Below, piece by piece: positions 38,001-48,245 of a stretch of 64,000 nt of DNA. The stretch comes from Udeniomyces pyricola (taxonomy: Eukaryota; Basidiomycota; Tremellomycetes; Cystofilobasidiales; Mrakiaceae), in contig BCIK01000002.1 of NCBI GenBank assembly GCA_039545295.1, forward strand, positions 816,841 through 880,840, in the 5' to 3' direction. Made by a program: the position numbers and the translations under genes. Every line of letters starts with the position of its first letter. Within the stretch, counting starts at the first letter, position 1. The notes below the pieces were generated by a model that saw only the letters and a program-made list of their open reading frames with translations, had not been told where the DNA came from and ran no database searches.

Positions 38001-39601
38001 GGCCAGAAAGTCCTGCCTTCGGTCTCGAATTCGTCCGAGAATACAAGCTGATGCAGGAAAAAAAAGAAGAAGAAAAAAGAAAAAGAAAACACACACACAA
38101 AACACGTGACGAAATAAGGTGTCAGCACAGTGAAAGCGTCAACGGCGGAGTAAGAAGTACAGCTCTGACCTCCCAGTCATCGCCTCCGGCTTGAGGAGTG
38201 ATTGTGTACGCGGAAGTGGGCGTGTCTTGGTCGATGAGTCCAAAGTCTGGACAAAGGAGTAGGTTCGCTTGCGTAAGTGGATATGACTCCAAGGCATGAT
38301 ATGCCAAAGATGAAGGAGAACGAATCAAGAGAGGATGAGGCATAAGAACTGACTTCCGATGAGAGAAGCGACCTGTCCGCTTCCGTTTAGACCTCCGAGG
38401 TTGAATGTACCCGAAACAGTAGTGGTTTGCGATTTGACGTAGGCCACGATTGGGTAGCCAGCACTGAAACACGATAAGGGCAGCACGGAACGGTAACGAG
38501 CCAGACATCAGTGACCAACTATCAGCCAAGATCAAGTGCATCGTTGACATATGTATTTTGTGAAACTCACAACAACATAAGGAGAGTCATGATGAGAACG
38601 GAGATAAAACCGAGGTTCATAAGACCTCGAAACGTGAAGATGGTTCCGGTCTTTCCTATTTCTTCGTTGTCCTCATGGAGCCAATCGTCCGGATCGGGTC
38701 CATCAAAATCAGAGTACACGTTCGTACTGGGCAGGGCGAACTAGGGGAAAGAGCGAGAGACAAGGGCGCAAATGGAATATCAGACGCGATCGATCAGTCT
38801 CGTGCTGCGAGCCCGACGCGACGGTTGCGGTGATTGAGGCTGCGAAGGAGTCTGCTTGGTTTGAGGGTGGAAAGCGGTGTCGAGAGCGATAAAAAATGTA
38901 TGGACCGATGTGCGAATGAGGTCGTCGTAAGGCAATCGATACAGATATCACAGGCCTTCTGGTTGAGCTGCGTAAGCGACGAATAATGTCGGCGATGAGA
39001 AGCGCTGACACGCTGCCGAGCAGTCACAAAGGGCCAAAGCCGAAGAGGGGTATCCAAAAGAAATCAAAGAGAGGGCCAGAGTCCCAGCCTTCTTGGCCGT
39101 TCGCCGTCTTGGCTGCTCTTCCGAGCCTTTATATCTAGCAGGTTTGGGTTATCAACCAGCATCTACCACTGTACGACTACTTCAGAGTCGTCGAAACAAC
39201 GCACGATATAGTTGCCGCACAAGACAGTGTACCGCGCCTGGACTTGGTTTCCTCCTGCCCCTCTCGCCGCTTTGAATCACCACCATTCACCCAACGACAA
39301 GATACGCGCCGCTCGACAACTTCTCCCTTCATCACGGTGTGATTCTATCTCACTGCTCGGTTCTCACGAAGTCGATTGGGCTACCAAAAAGGCTACTCAC
39401 TCGCTCCGATTCTGTGAGTCCTCCTAGGACGGGGACCGAGCTTCTCGATGAGCTGAGTACTTCCGACGACGAGGATCCATCCCATTGATGAAGCGAAGAC
39501 ATCTGGCTAGGTGTATAGGGTGAGATGAGTTCGCTGTCGTCTGTGTTGGAGGTAATGAGTGGTCGATGAGAAGATGATGAACTGGGTCGGAAGTTTGGCA
39601 T
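35086..39601 (-). CDS. KRE6: Beta-1,6-glucan synthesis-associated protein, Kre6/Skn1 type (GH16)
   Basis: Type II membrane protein of the secretory pathway, needed in yeasts for wall beta-1,6-glucan. The N-terminal exon from 39601 is Ser-rich and cytosolic (MPNFRPSSSSSHRPLITSN). After a long first intron (about 600 nt), the exon ending 38740 has an acidic stretch and a signal anchor (TFRGLMNLGFISVLIMTLLM). The luminal SKN1/KRE6 domain follows: LVFSDEFETEGRTFWPGDDP, ATSDLEYYDPRAV, GSEISTWNKF, GGRIEAAVRLPG and WPAIWTLGNLGR. The GH16 catalytic motif is APEIDLIEAQ (E-x-D-x-x-E). Then come QFAPFNPYYN, EVGDRPVPEEPM, HMDIDYIRVYQDP, GCDPDTMPTASYI and a C-terminus NNSLVDGCT encoded across a last 15-nt exon (35086-35100). 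About 15 short introns. The last exons (35086-35100 and the one ending in AWPK) are supported by frame closure. Paralogue identity (KRE6 versus SKN1) is not resolved. Confidence 0.92.
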
Positions 39602-40076
39602 GAGAGGAGTGCAGAGCGAAGGGAGGAGGGGGAGGGAGGAGGACAGCCAAGTAGCCAGCTGGTTGCGGTGCGGTCGGGGAGAGGCAGGGAAGAAGGAAGA
39701 ATAGGAGGTTTTGGAGCAGAAAGAATGTGTTTCAAGGTCGACTTGAGGTAGAGGAGTCAGGAGGGATTGTGTGTACGGGGATCAAAGAGGGGGGAAAGGG
39801 GGGGGGGGAGGTAGGAGAACGAAGAGGCTCGAGCAAGCAGGTTGAACAGGCGGTGAAGGTATTCCTGAGGCTATGGGAACGCAGCAATGATGATATAAAA
39901 TAGACAGGCGCGCTTCTAAGCTCCTGAGTCCATTCTGTCTGAACATGTAATCAATAGGAGAGATTCATGAGTGCGTGAGTAGTTGAAAGTTCGGCCGACA
40001 TGGGGTAAAACCGGGGAGCTGCTGCGAGGGGCATGGTGCATGGTTTGGACTGTTGCGCGGTGACCGGTGAGCGTTG

Positions 40077-40090
40077 ACGCGTAGACGCGT
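40077..40090. promoter_or_regulatory. Twin MluI cell-cycle-like boxes
   Basis: ACGCGT at 40077-40082 and again at 40085-40090, two bases apart. ACGCGT is the MCB core bound by MBF at G1/S in yeasts. They sit about 480 bp upstream of the KRE6-like ATG. Single ACGCGT sites occur elsewhere in the window, so only the pairing is notable. Confidence 0.4.
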
Positions 40091-40171
40091 TGGTGGGGAA
40101 TCGACCGCATCGGAGCGCCATGGATGCATGATGAATCGATCAATGGGTCGGTAAAATGCCGATCATGCACA

Positions 40172-40204
40172 GGATGCGGCCTGGATGCGGCCTAGATGAG
40201 GCCT
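40172..40204. repeat. 11-bp tandem repeat, three units
   Basis: GGATGCGGCCT, GGATGCGGCCT, AGATGAGGCCT in tandem, in the divergent promoter. Confidence 0.9.
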
Positions 40205-41213
40205 GCTCCGGCCGTTTCTCGAGAACTGGGATGGGCCAGACAGTGTACCCATCTTATCGTTATCGCTGACGTCAATCATAAATCAGATCGCCGGTGTCTG
40301 ATCATTATAACTCCGATCCACCAAAGCCCGCGCGCGAGACAGATGAAGCTATGAAGCGATGGTTTTGTCGTCATCAGTCATGCATTCGGTGAATTTACAT
40401 GTGATCATCATTGGTGTCCTCGCCGTGTAGCGCGCGCGTATAGCTCTGATTTGCAGTTTTGTGTTTACACGTCAGCTCACTCATGATTTTATATAATATA
40501 CACCGGTTGCAGTACTACATAGTAGTACGAGCAATGTTTAATGTTTTTTTATTCAGATCTAAATATATCCAGGTAGTCGAACGTCGATCGCTAGCGCTAC
40601 GCCCGCAGTAGTGACCCTCGTAGTGACTCCTGTGCGTTAGCGCGCTAGCGCCTTTCACTTGCAAAGCTCGGCAACCAGTACTTACAATCACGGTATTTTC
40701 TCGACCGTCTTTGTTCCCACATCCTGTATACGTAGCTCTCGCGCACAATTCAGTTATCTGCACGACTCCATATTGGCACCACAACGCTCAACGTAGAACG
40801 TATTAAAACCTCAGACCGACAGTTGAGAGTGCAATCACTGACTCAGCCCCAACGTCGAGCGTCAAGCCCCCCTAATCATGTAATCAGCTTCGATCAATGT
40901 CTGAAGAGGGGGCGTGCCTCGTATGCTGGGTTGCGCCACCACTCTTCTGCCCCTCTTTAAAAATTGGAGGTCTATCTCTACGAGTGCTGCCCCACATGTC
41001 GTCACTGGTTGACTTATCATGCATCAAGGGTTGAGAAGTTCGCAGGAAGAGAACGGCAGCCCATCACCCAACATCCCGCCCGTACACCCTCTACAATCTT
41101 CTCTTCCTTTCGCCTCAGATTTCCTCTCTATCTCGCCACTTGGGCCCAGTATCATCCTCTAAGCTTTATCCTAATAACCAGCTGCTCCATTGATGCATTT
41201 CATCCGCTCAACT

Positions 41214-42232
41214 ATGCTATCTCTGGCCTGGGCCGGTCTCGCTATGTCCGCTGCCATTAGTTAGTTTGCAACACCGCCTTCGCCTCCGCTTTTCCCTGAC
41301 CTTCCTAGGAAATTCTCTTTGCTCTTGTACACTTTCTTCGACGGTGCTTCATCACGGACTCTGGCTGACTGAGCTCAATTAAACAGACATCCAACGGCTT
41401 CCCCAAGCAGGTGCTACCATTGACGTTGCCTCGTATGCCCCTCTCCTACTGATACCTGCTGTGAGAAACGAGACTTCTTACGTCGGCTGCATGGCTCATC
41501 GTTGACTCGATTTCTGGTTGTCGTTTGCAATAAATCCGGTAGTTCGACATCCGCGTCCTCTCTTTCGCCACTGCCAACTAATCCGCCTACCCAGTGAGTT
41601 GATCCCAGGCTCGGTCAGAACAGCCTGTACGTCGTAGCTAGGGAAGAGAGCTGAATCCAACGCAATGTCTTTTGGCCATCCACCTACTCTCGATGACATC
41701 TCACAGGAGAGATATTGCAGTACTCCTCGAAGCTCGGGCTAAAACCCTGACAGACGGGGAGATAGCGACGTCCATCAAATCAGGTCATGTACTGTCGTAT
41801 GACGAGTGGAGCGTATCGTACGTCCACAATATTCTGTTAACTCTCAATAGACTATGAGCGACGTCTTTTCAGATATCGCAATTCGATACTTACGGCTATC
41901 GTGATATGTGGGATCACCATCTGATCATGCATGCACGCCAACGTCCAACCTATATATGCTGAGCATCGATATGTATCGCTTCCTCTTTGTCGGTTGCTCT
42001 GCTCCAGTGTTGCCCCTGCTCTTTCGTCTGCATTCTACGCAACCAAAGCCTCTTCTGGTGAGTCCCAAATATCTTGTCAGGAATACGCTTACCCCTCGTA
42101 CACCTGGTTCGCGCACTAACCTCACCTTCCAACGCGTGTCCGCACGCAGCTCAATCTCTTCACGGCCCTTCAAGCTTAGCACTAGCAGTAATGAGCACGG
42201 TCCTCGGAGGCGGTTGGATTATCCTCGGCTAG
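41214..42232 (+). CDS. Predicted 124-aa GPI-anchor-like surface protein
   Basis: Not recognised as any family. Six exons with canonical GT-AG sites (41214-41259, 41387-41432, 41595-41633, 41707-41817, 42008-42057, 42150-42232) close to 124 aa. Branch points of CTAAC/CTAAT type stand before exons 3 and 6. The N-terminus MLSLAWAGLAMSAAI is a plausible signal peptide. The middle is short and unremarkable (IQRLPQAGATIDVASSELIP, RDIAVLLEARAKTLTDGE). The last exon gives a Ser/Gly/small-residue stretch and then a hydrophobic tail ending in MSTVLGGGWIILG, which is the layout of a GPI-attachment signal. It is divergent from the KRE6-like wall gene. No single ORF covers it; the evidence is coherent splicing plus topology, so it stays a prediction. 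Confidence 0.45.
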
Positions 42233-42787
42233 CTCGAGCGAGAGATCTCATGTACCGGATACACACGCTCACCATCAACGCAGCATCCATCAAGTCTTTT
42301 TTGCCCTTATATACATAGCCGTCTTGTTTTTGTCCTCTTGATTCATCTCGTCGCTCGGTCTTTCACCTCAACCGACCTCTGTCGTTCATCAGATCACATT
42401 CCGTTTCCATTTCGCATTTATCTCTTTCCTTTCATCTTGTAGATTCAAATATCCTTGAAGTTCTCCAAACGTCATGGCTCTAGTCTTCGGGTTGATGAGT
42501 GCTAAGCAAGTTTGGAGACAAGCGCGTCGATGTTGGATGTACGTTGTGATGATCGATGATGGTCGATCGATGTGGAAACCATGCGGCGCTTCCGCAGCAA
42601 ATCTCGCCTGCAGCTCGCTTGCGTCTATGACGGCCTTGTGCGCAATACGTCTCTATATATTCTCGCCTGAATATGAACCTGCAACCATTAACCAACTTCG
42701 AAGAGTTTACTCACATCTTGACCCAACAGCGCCACCTAATACGAACAGTACTAATCTACCCTTCAACCATACCTGCGCATACGACCC
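42233..42787. other. Spacer upstream of the kinesin gene
   Basis: 555 bp, pyrimidine-rich at the left, leader of the kinesin at the right. The ORF at 42474 has no protein-like features and overlaps the kinesin start in another frame. Confidence 0.5.
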
Positions 42788-45700
42788 ATGTCTCCCATTG
42801 CCTCCCCTCCGGCCTCGGATCAATGCCTCTCTACCGCACGCGTGATCGTCGCTCTTCGAACGCGACCCTTCCTACCTCGCGAACTCGAAGCTGCGGGTGA
42901 GGGTGGCTGTCAGCGCGGAGTCGATGTCGTCCCGCCTACAACAGACACACTGAAGAAGGAACAGATTACAGTCAAGCTTCCGGTCAAGAAGGTGAGAAGT
43001 TTGATCAGGCGTGTTTGTGTGTTGCATTGCAGGACTGCAGGAATTGAGCGAGGAGTTGAGTAAGTAGATGGATCACTCAACCAGGGCCTTGGAAACCGAA
43101 CTTTTGCCTCTCTACACGATTTGTCCCCCCACATTCTAGTGGAACGGTACTCAGCTTCAAGAGGTTTCGTACTCGGCCGATCGAGCATACGGGCCAGAGA
43201 CGGCGGACGACGACATATACTCGGAACTCTTTGTTGGATCCAAGGTGATTGATTCGGTCCTTTTGCGTGTACTCTCAGTCTCGACATATCATGCCGATTT
43301 GGATCTAGCTCCTGACATGCGTATAAAACCATTTACCTTGACTGGATTTAGATCTTGGAAACGGTCCTCGGTGGAGGGCTCGGACTAGTGCTTGCCTATG
43401 GTAAGCGAAGAGACCATATTGTTAACCGTCACCCTGCGCTTACTTGGCCAGGCCGTCTGCAACCGACGAAGCTTAACGGCTAATTGAACACCACCGCTCT
43501 CGGTGCTTATCTCATCAGGTCAAACGAGCTCTGGAAAGACACACTCCATCCAGAACATCCAGAATCGACTTGCATCCGACATATTTCGTGAGGCAGACGA
43601 GTTTGCGGCACGAGCCTTTGGGACGGCACAGGACGTTGATTGCCAAGGGGTGGATTCGGCGATGCCAGAAGCATCCGTTTTCGAAATCGCGGTCTCGGCG
43701 TTCGAGCTGCTGGGAAACGAAGGTCTCGATTTGTTGAGCAGCAATGAGATGGACGGCATCAGATCAGAAGTCGAGATCAAAGAAGATAAGGTAAGATAAA
43801 TGATTTGGATCGTTCTCATCTCCTCTCTTTTCCCGCCCCCCGGCCGTTCCCTCTTTGTAGCCGTCGAAGAATGCATCTCGCTAACCCCGACATTCTTGTT
43901 CTGCTCGTATCTCTCATCGTAGCACGGCCATATCCAAACCACCACCCATGCTCAGACCGTTTCGAATTCGACTGAACTCCTCACGTTGCTAGATCACGCC
44001 ACTTCCTCCCGGCGGACCAAGACCACCAAGAAGAACGACACTTCATCTCGCTCGCACTGCCTCATTACCCTCAGCTTTCGAAACCGGCTCTACCCAAACG
44101 TTCCGCCAGGTAAACTGGTCATCGTCGACCTCGCGGGAAGTGAGCGAGCTTCGGACCGGGACGAGCACGGTAAAGACAGGATGGAGGAGGCCAAGGCTAT
44201 CAACGTCAGCCTGGCTTGCTTGAAAGACTGTGTGAGTCGATCGGATCTTTTGCCAGCGAGTCTCTTGCACCCCATGGGTCGTCAGGCTCATGCCATCACG
44301 CTATATCTTTTTTCAAACAGATCCGAGCTCGGGCCCTTTCGTCAGTCGATGATTTGTACTTGGTGAGACGCCAATCGCTTGCCATGATTTTTGCTGACCA
44401 CTATTCAGTTTACCTTGTTGCCTTGACGTTGTTTCTCTTGTCACAGGGATCAGCAGCAAGAGGGATTCACCCATGTCCCCTATCGATCATCCAAGTTGAC
44501 GTTGGCCCTCAAGGTGTGTCTGCTTGGTTTTTCTTCAATCTCAGTTTCAGCAACGATAACCCTGACGCAAGATCGGCGTGTCTCCAAAAATAGCCTGTCT
44601 TTGACATTGTTTCGACCGAAAACACCAAGACTATCATCATTGCGCATGGTACGTGGCCTAGTCCTGCTTCGTATGCTGTTGTGATAGGGCATTGCCGGGC
44701 ATGTTTTGATGACAAACCGCTCCTCTATACATGTTTTTTTTTATTTTTTATTTATTTTATTTAGCTTCACCTCATCTTGCTGGTACGCTAACTTCGATCG
44801 CTCAGCTCCTATGATCCATACGTGCACTCGAGCTCTAGGGATATCTGTGTATACGGCTATACTCATTTGATCCTCGCATTCTAGACTCTTCGCATAGCAA
44901 TTCCACCTTCAGCTACGTCCAAGCATTCCAAGTTGCTCCACTTATGCCCAAAAAGACGAAGCAAAGTCCCAAACCTTCTGCATGGACACACGAAGAGATC
45001 AAGCAGTGGATTGCTAAGCAGAGTTCTAAAGTCGATCCAGAACGTACGTCTTGCCATTCATTGTCTGTTGTTGGGTCTGCACGTCCACCTAATCGGGGGA
45101 GGGGAGCACATTCAATAGTACCTGAGCTGATCCTCATGTCGGCCAATTTTATTTTATTCTATTTTCCTTCTCGTTCCCCAGTATTTGTCAAGCCTCGCGA
45201 TACTGGTCTTACCATTGCCTCCTTGAACGAACAGGAGTTCATCGCTCGTGCTCTTGCCTCTCAAAAACCATCGGTCGCCAAGTCAGCCAAACCACTCACT
45301 AAACTCGGAGCGGGCAAGTTCTACCTTCTCCTCCATTCGGTCGTCGTCGACTCCAAGTACAGCGATGGAGGGGAACGGACGGCCATGGGCAGGGATCCTA
45401 AAGGGTGGTCGACGTTTGAGTTGATGGATTGGTTGGTGAAGGAGCATGGCAAGACGATCAGTGCGGAGGTATTCTTGCAAGGCGATCTTCGAGGGATTGA
45501 CGTTCTAGAATGGGGGGTGAGTACTGAGTCGTGAAGAGAGGAAGCATCTCAGCCGACTTTCTAGCTGTAGCTCAGCTGCTCTCTTGGCGCTTGGCTTGCT
45601 GATGTGCTCTTCTTCTTCTCCTTCTTCTTTCTTACATACATTATCTCAAACCACCCGCTGATCGTGTTTCAGGAAGCCGAATTTATCTCCCGATTGCAAC

Positions 45701-45846
45701 GGGCAACTCGACCTGGCATCGTTCTCACGACCGAGGCCGCGAGCTCGGTTCGTAAACAACTGTGGTCGCTCCATCACGCCCGTCGCACGATGGACAAGAA
45801 GACGATGCTGAAGAGAAGGAAGCGTGAAGGCGAAGATGATGAGTAG
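42788..45846 (+). CDS. Divergent kinesin with duplicated C-terminal SAM-like domain
   Basis: Microtubule motor. Twelve exons (42788-42991, 43140-43244, 43352-43400, 43519-43790, 43923-44231, 44321-44362, 44454-44513, 44594-44648, 44765-44782, 44885-45043, 45182-45516, 45673-45846) close exactly to 593 aa. Motor motifs: ARVIVALRTRPFLP at the start, P-loop AYGQTSSGKTH (residues ~118-128), switch I NDTSSRSH (~248-255), switch II VDLAGSE (~278-284), VPYRSSKLT before helix alpha-6. The neck region follows (NSTFSYVQAFQVAPL). The tail has two copies of a ~45-residue unit (residues 405-448 and 500-544) starting W-x3-E-(I/L)-x2-W and ending in E-x-EFI-x-R. This is like SAM-fold helices, which mediate protein interactions, but I cannot prove the fold. 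The C-terminus is basic (TMLKRRKREGED). The motor is shorter than usual between P-loop and switch I. Kinesin class unresolved; it is N-motor and has no long coiled coil, as in kinesin-13-like or orphan fungal kinesins. Confidence 0.9.
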
Positions 45847-46469
45847 TACTGCTAGCGAGTAGCCACGTCGTTCATGGAGCAGTGCATATAGATAGGACGT
45901 ACTGTGATGTGGGTTCCTCGGGGTCCATCCTTATAAATTACTCTACTAGGGTCGACAGAGGAGGCCGACATCATCGAATCGTTCTCGATACATTAAGCGT
46001 TGTATGATATGGTTGTAATTATGACTGGTTTGCGTTTGAACATAAATGGATAAAAGACGTGTATGTTGAAGCGCGTTGCATAACCAAGTCAATCGTTTAA
46101 ATAAGTGAGGCCATTCTCACGTCTTGAATGTCCATCGACTGAGAAAAGGCAGCGTGACCTATTGACTGGCTCGTTGTGTATGTATGATCGGTTCGTGGAA
46201 CGTAGTACCAGGTGTGGATTGGTACGTTGGCGCCATGCATGCGTTGAATGATTGATCAAATTAATGGCAATCAGAATATGGACAGGTGTTGACCACGTGC
46301 CACTACACAGCAGTAGCAGCCAACGCTGATCATCGATCTGATCACCAGTCACCGCCAACATGCATGGCAACACGCAACACCTCGTCCCAGTCAGCCAACC
46401 AGCCAACCAGCCAGTCCCAGAGGTTTCCCCCAACCCTCACTCACACCCATCCCCACTCACTCACACGCC
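45847..46469. other. Spacer between kinesin and 93-aa gene
   Basis: 623 bp, A/T-rich in the middle, then a CAACC/CCAGT-rich leader (AACCAGCCAACCAGCCAGTC at about 46396-46415). No gene seen. Confidence 0.5.
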
Positions 46470-47147
46470 ATGGACAAGCTTCGACAACTTCGTCAAGTCA
46501 ACTTTGACAACCCAAAGCTCTTGGTATGTCCAACGTTTTTGTCTTGCGACGCTTTCCATATACGATTTTGTTAGCTCCTTGTCAACCCAGGGTACACCTC
46601 CTTCTTGCACCTCTTTCTGACCGCTCGGCAACCCTTCCCTTCGATTCTTTGTCGCGTCACTCTGCAGATGAAGGTCTTTCTACTGCTCGTCCCAAGTGAG
46701 CATACCCTTACCTTTTTCCACATGACACCTTTTCCACTCGCTGCTCATTCATCACGACGCTTTCTTTTCTTGTTTCCCTTGTTCCAATCCAGTCTCGTCC
46801 GCGACGTATTACCTCACAAAGTGGAAGACGGACAGACGACACCTCGAGCTCGATCGGAACCCGGATCGTCGTAGATACACAACGCTAACATGTAAAGCCA
46901 AGCTTCCTCTTCACAAAAAAAAAACCCCTTCTCTCTTTCTTCTTTTTATTTGTTTGTTTGTTTCTTGTTTGTATGATGCTGACTACCTGATGTCTATCTC
47001 GGAACCTCGCGCGGGACACGACCCAACGGGCTTTTTTAAAAAAAAGGGGAGGAACGCGCGAAACTCGATGCGGAAGCCGCTGCGGCCAACAAGGAGGATG
47101 AGCTCAGACGCAAGGCCGCTGGGTCGCCATATGTGCGATCGACATGA
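46470..47147 (+). CDS. Small single-span membrane protein, 93 aa, probably mitochondrial
   Basis: Family not recognised. Four exons (46470-46523, 46668-46695, 46793-46891, 47047-47147) close to 93 aa. The N-terminus is basic and amphipathic (MDKLRQLRQVNFDNPKLL). Then comes MKVFLLLVPISSATYYL as one membrane span, a highly charged stretch (TKWKTDRRHLELDRNPDRRR), and a helical Ala/Glu/Lys tail (WEERAKLDAEAAAANKEDEL) ending GSPYVRST. This layout matches small subunits or assembly factors of respiratory complexes, with the charged tail facing a soluble compartment. The last acceptor follows a run of A (AAAAAG) instead of a pyrimidine tract, so exon 4 needs transcript support; its reading frame is nevertheless very coding-like. 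Confidence 0.55.
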
Positions 47148-48245
47148 ACCCAAGATTGAAATTAAAATACGTGATAAAGTGATGGGGGGGGGGGGGNGGN
47201 GGGAAGGGGAGGCGTGGGACGTCAGGGGATGTATTTACAAGCTAGGAAGAGTCATTTTGGACTATAGCCGCGCAGCAGTCAATTGGGTTGTCCACCGTCG
47301 CGGACGTGCTCGATGAGAGAATCACTGTATTCCTCGCCCGATTATCTAAGCGTGGTGAGTCCGATCCAGCTGTTGTCTGGACGTTCTCAACGTACGATCA
47401 GGAACTATCTAGCTGAGCGCGACCAAGGCTGTCAGATAATGCAACCATAGCAGGCTCAGACATCCTTGGATAGTACCAGCGATCTGACGCACAAGGGGGG
47501 GGGGGGAAGGATTGGGCGTGGGCGTGGACACCGAGCAAGGCCGTGGGCTTTAATGCACGATCAGCATGGATGGTAGATGAGAATCCACCCTGTCGCTAGT
47601 GTCTTGGCTAAGGAACGTTTGTGAGCCCGCTAGCCCTGTTGGTCTGGAAGTGGGCGCAACTGGCAGCAGTACGTACTCGTTATATATGTACACGCGTATT
47701 CCGAATAAGGCCTTTTGGCGGTTGGATCGGCCCATGTGATTCGACCTCGGAAGGCCTGTTGTTTAGTCTGGGTAGGCATAAGACTCTCTCGGCTTAAAGT
47801 AAGACATGAGCAAGGGTATGATGGGAAGCTATATGGATACCAGAAATCCAGATATGTAGCGCGAAGTAAGTCATCAGACAGAATCCGTCGCGTACATTTG
47901 CATGTCAGATCTCCCGATCCGCGCGCGTTGGCTCGACGCGCAGAACAGGATCGTTTCTGATGGAGAAGATGGATGGATGTGGCATGAGTGATAGGCTGTA
48001 CCATGGAATCAAAGAACAATAATAAGAAATAAAAATGATCAACATGCATGCCGGTGAAAGGCAACATCATCATCATCGGCTGGAACGCGTCTAGAAGAGA
48101 GAGATTGGTCGATCATACTCATCATGGCAGTTCACCTTCACTCCTTGACCCATCCTCATCCCCCCACCCCACGTCCACAACCCAACACCCACTTTCATCG
48201 TTCATCTCACTCTACGTCCACCCAGTTTGACCTCTCGACAAACAC
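47148..48245. other. Spacer with ambiguous poly-G tract
   Basis: 1.1 kb. Two N bases (47197, 47200) interrupt a G-rich run (about 47184-47204), the only ambiguous calls in the window. A second G12 run is at about 47495-47506. The middle is A/T-rich with one ACGCGT. No gene seen. Confidence 0.6.

Larger units (their letters stand above)
39602..41213. promoter_or_regulatory. Divergent promoter region, KRE6-like (-) / GPI-candidate (+)
   Basis: 1.6 kb with no credible gene. It contains a G10 run near 39798-39807, twin ACGCGT boxes at 40077-40090, a three-unit 11-bp tandem repeat at 40172-40204, and a cluster of GCGC palindromes (GTAGCGCGCGCG about 40428-40440; TAGCGCTA about 40592; TAGCGCGCTA about 40638). 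Confidence 0.6.

Noticed and set aside
42474..42845. 123-aa + frame
   Set aside because: Overlaps the true kinesin start in another frame and has no protein-like features.
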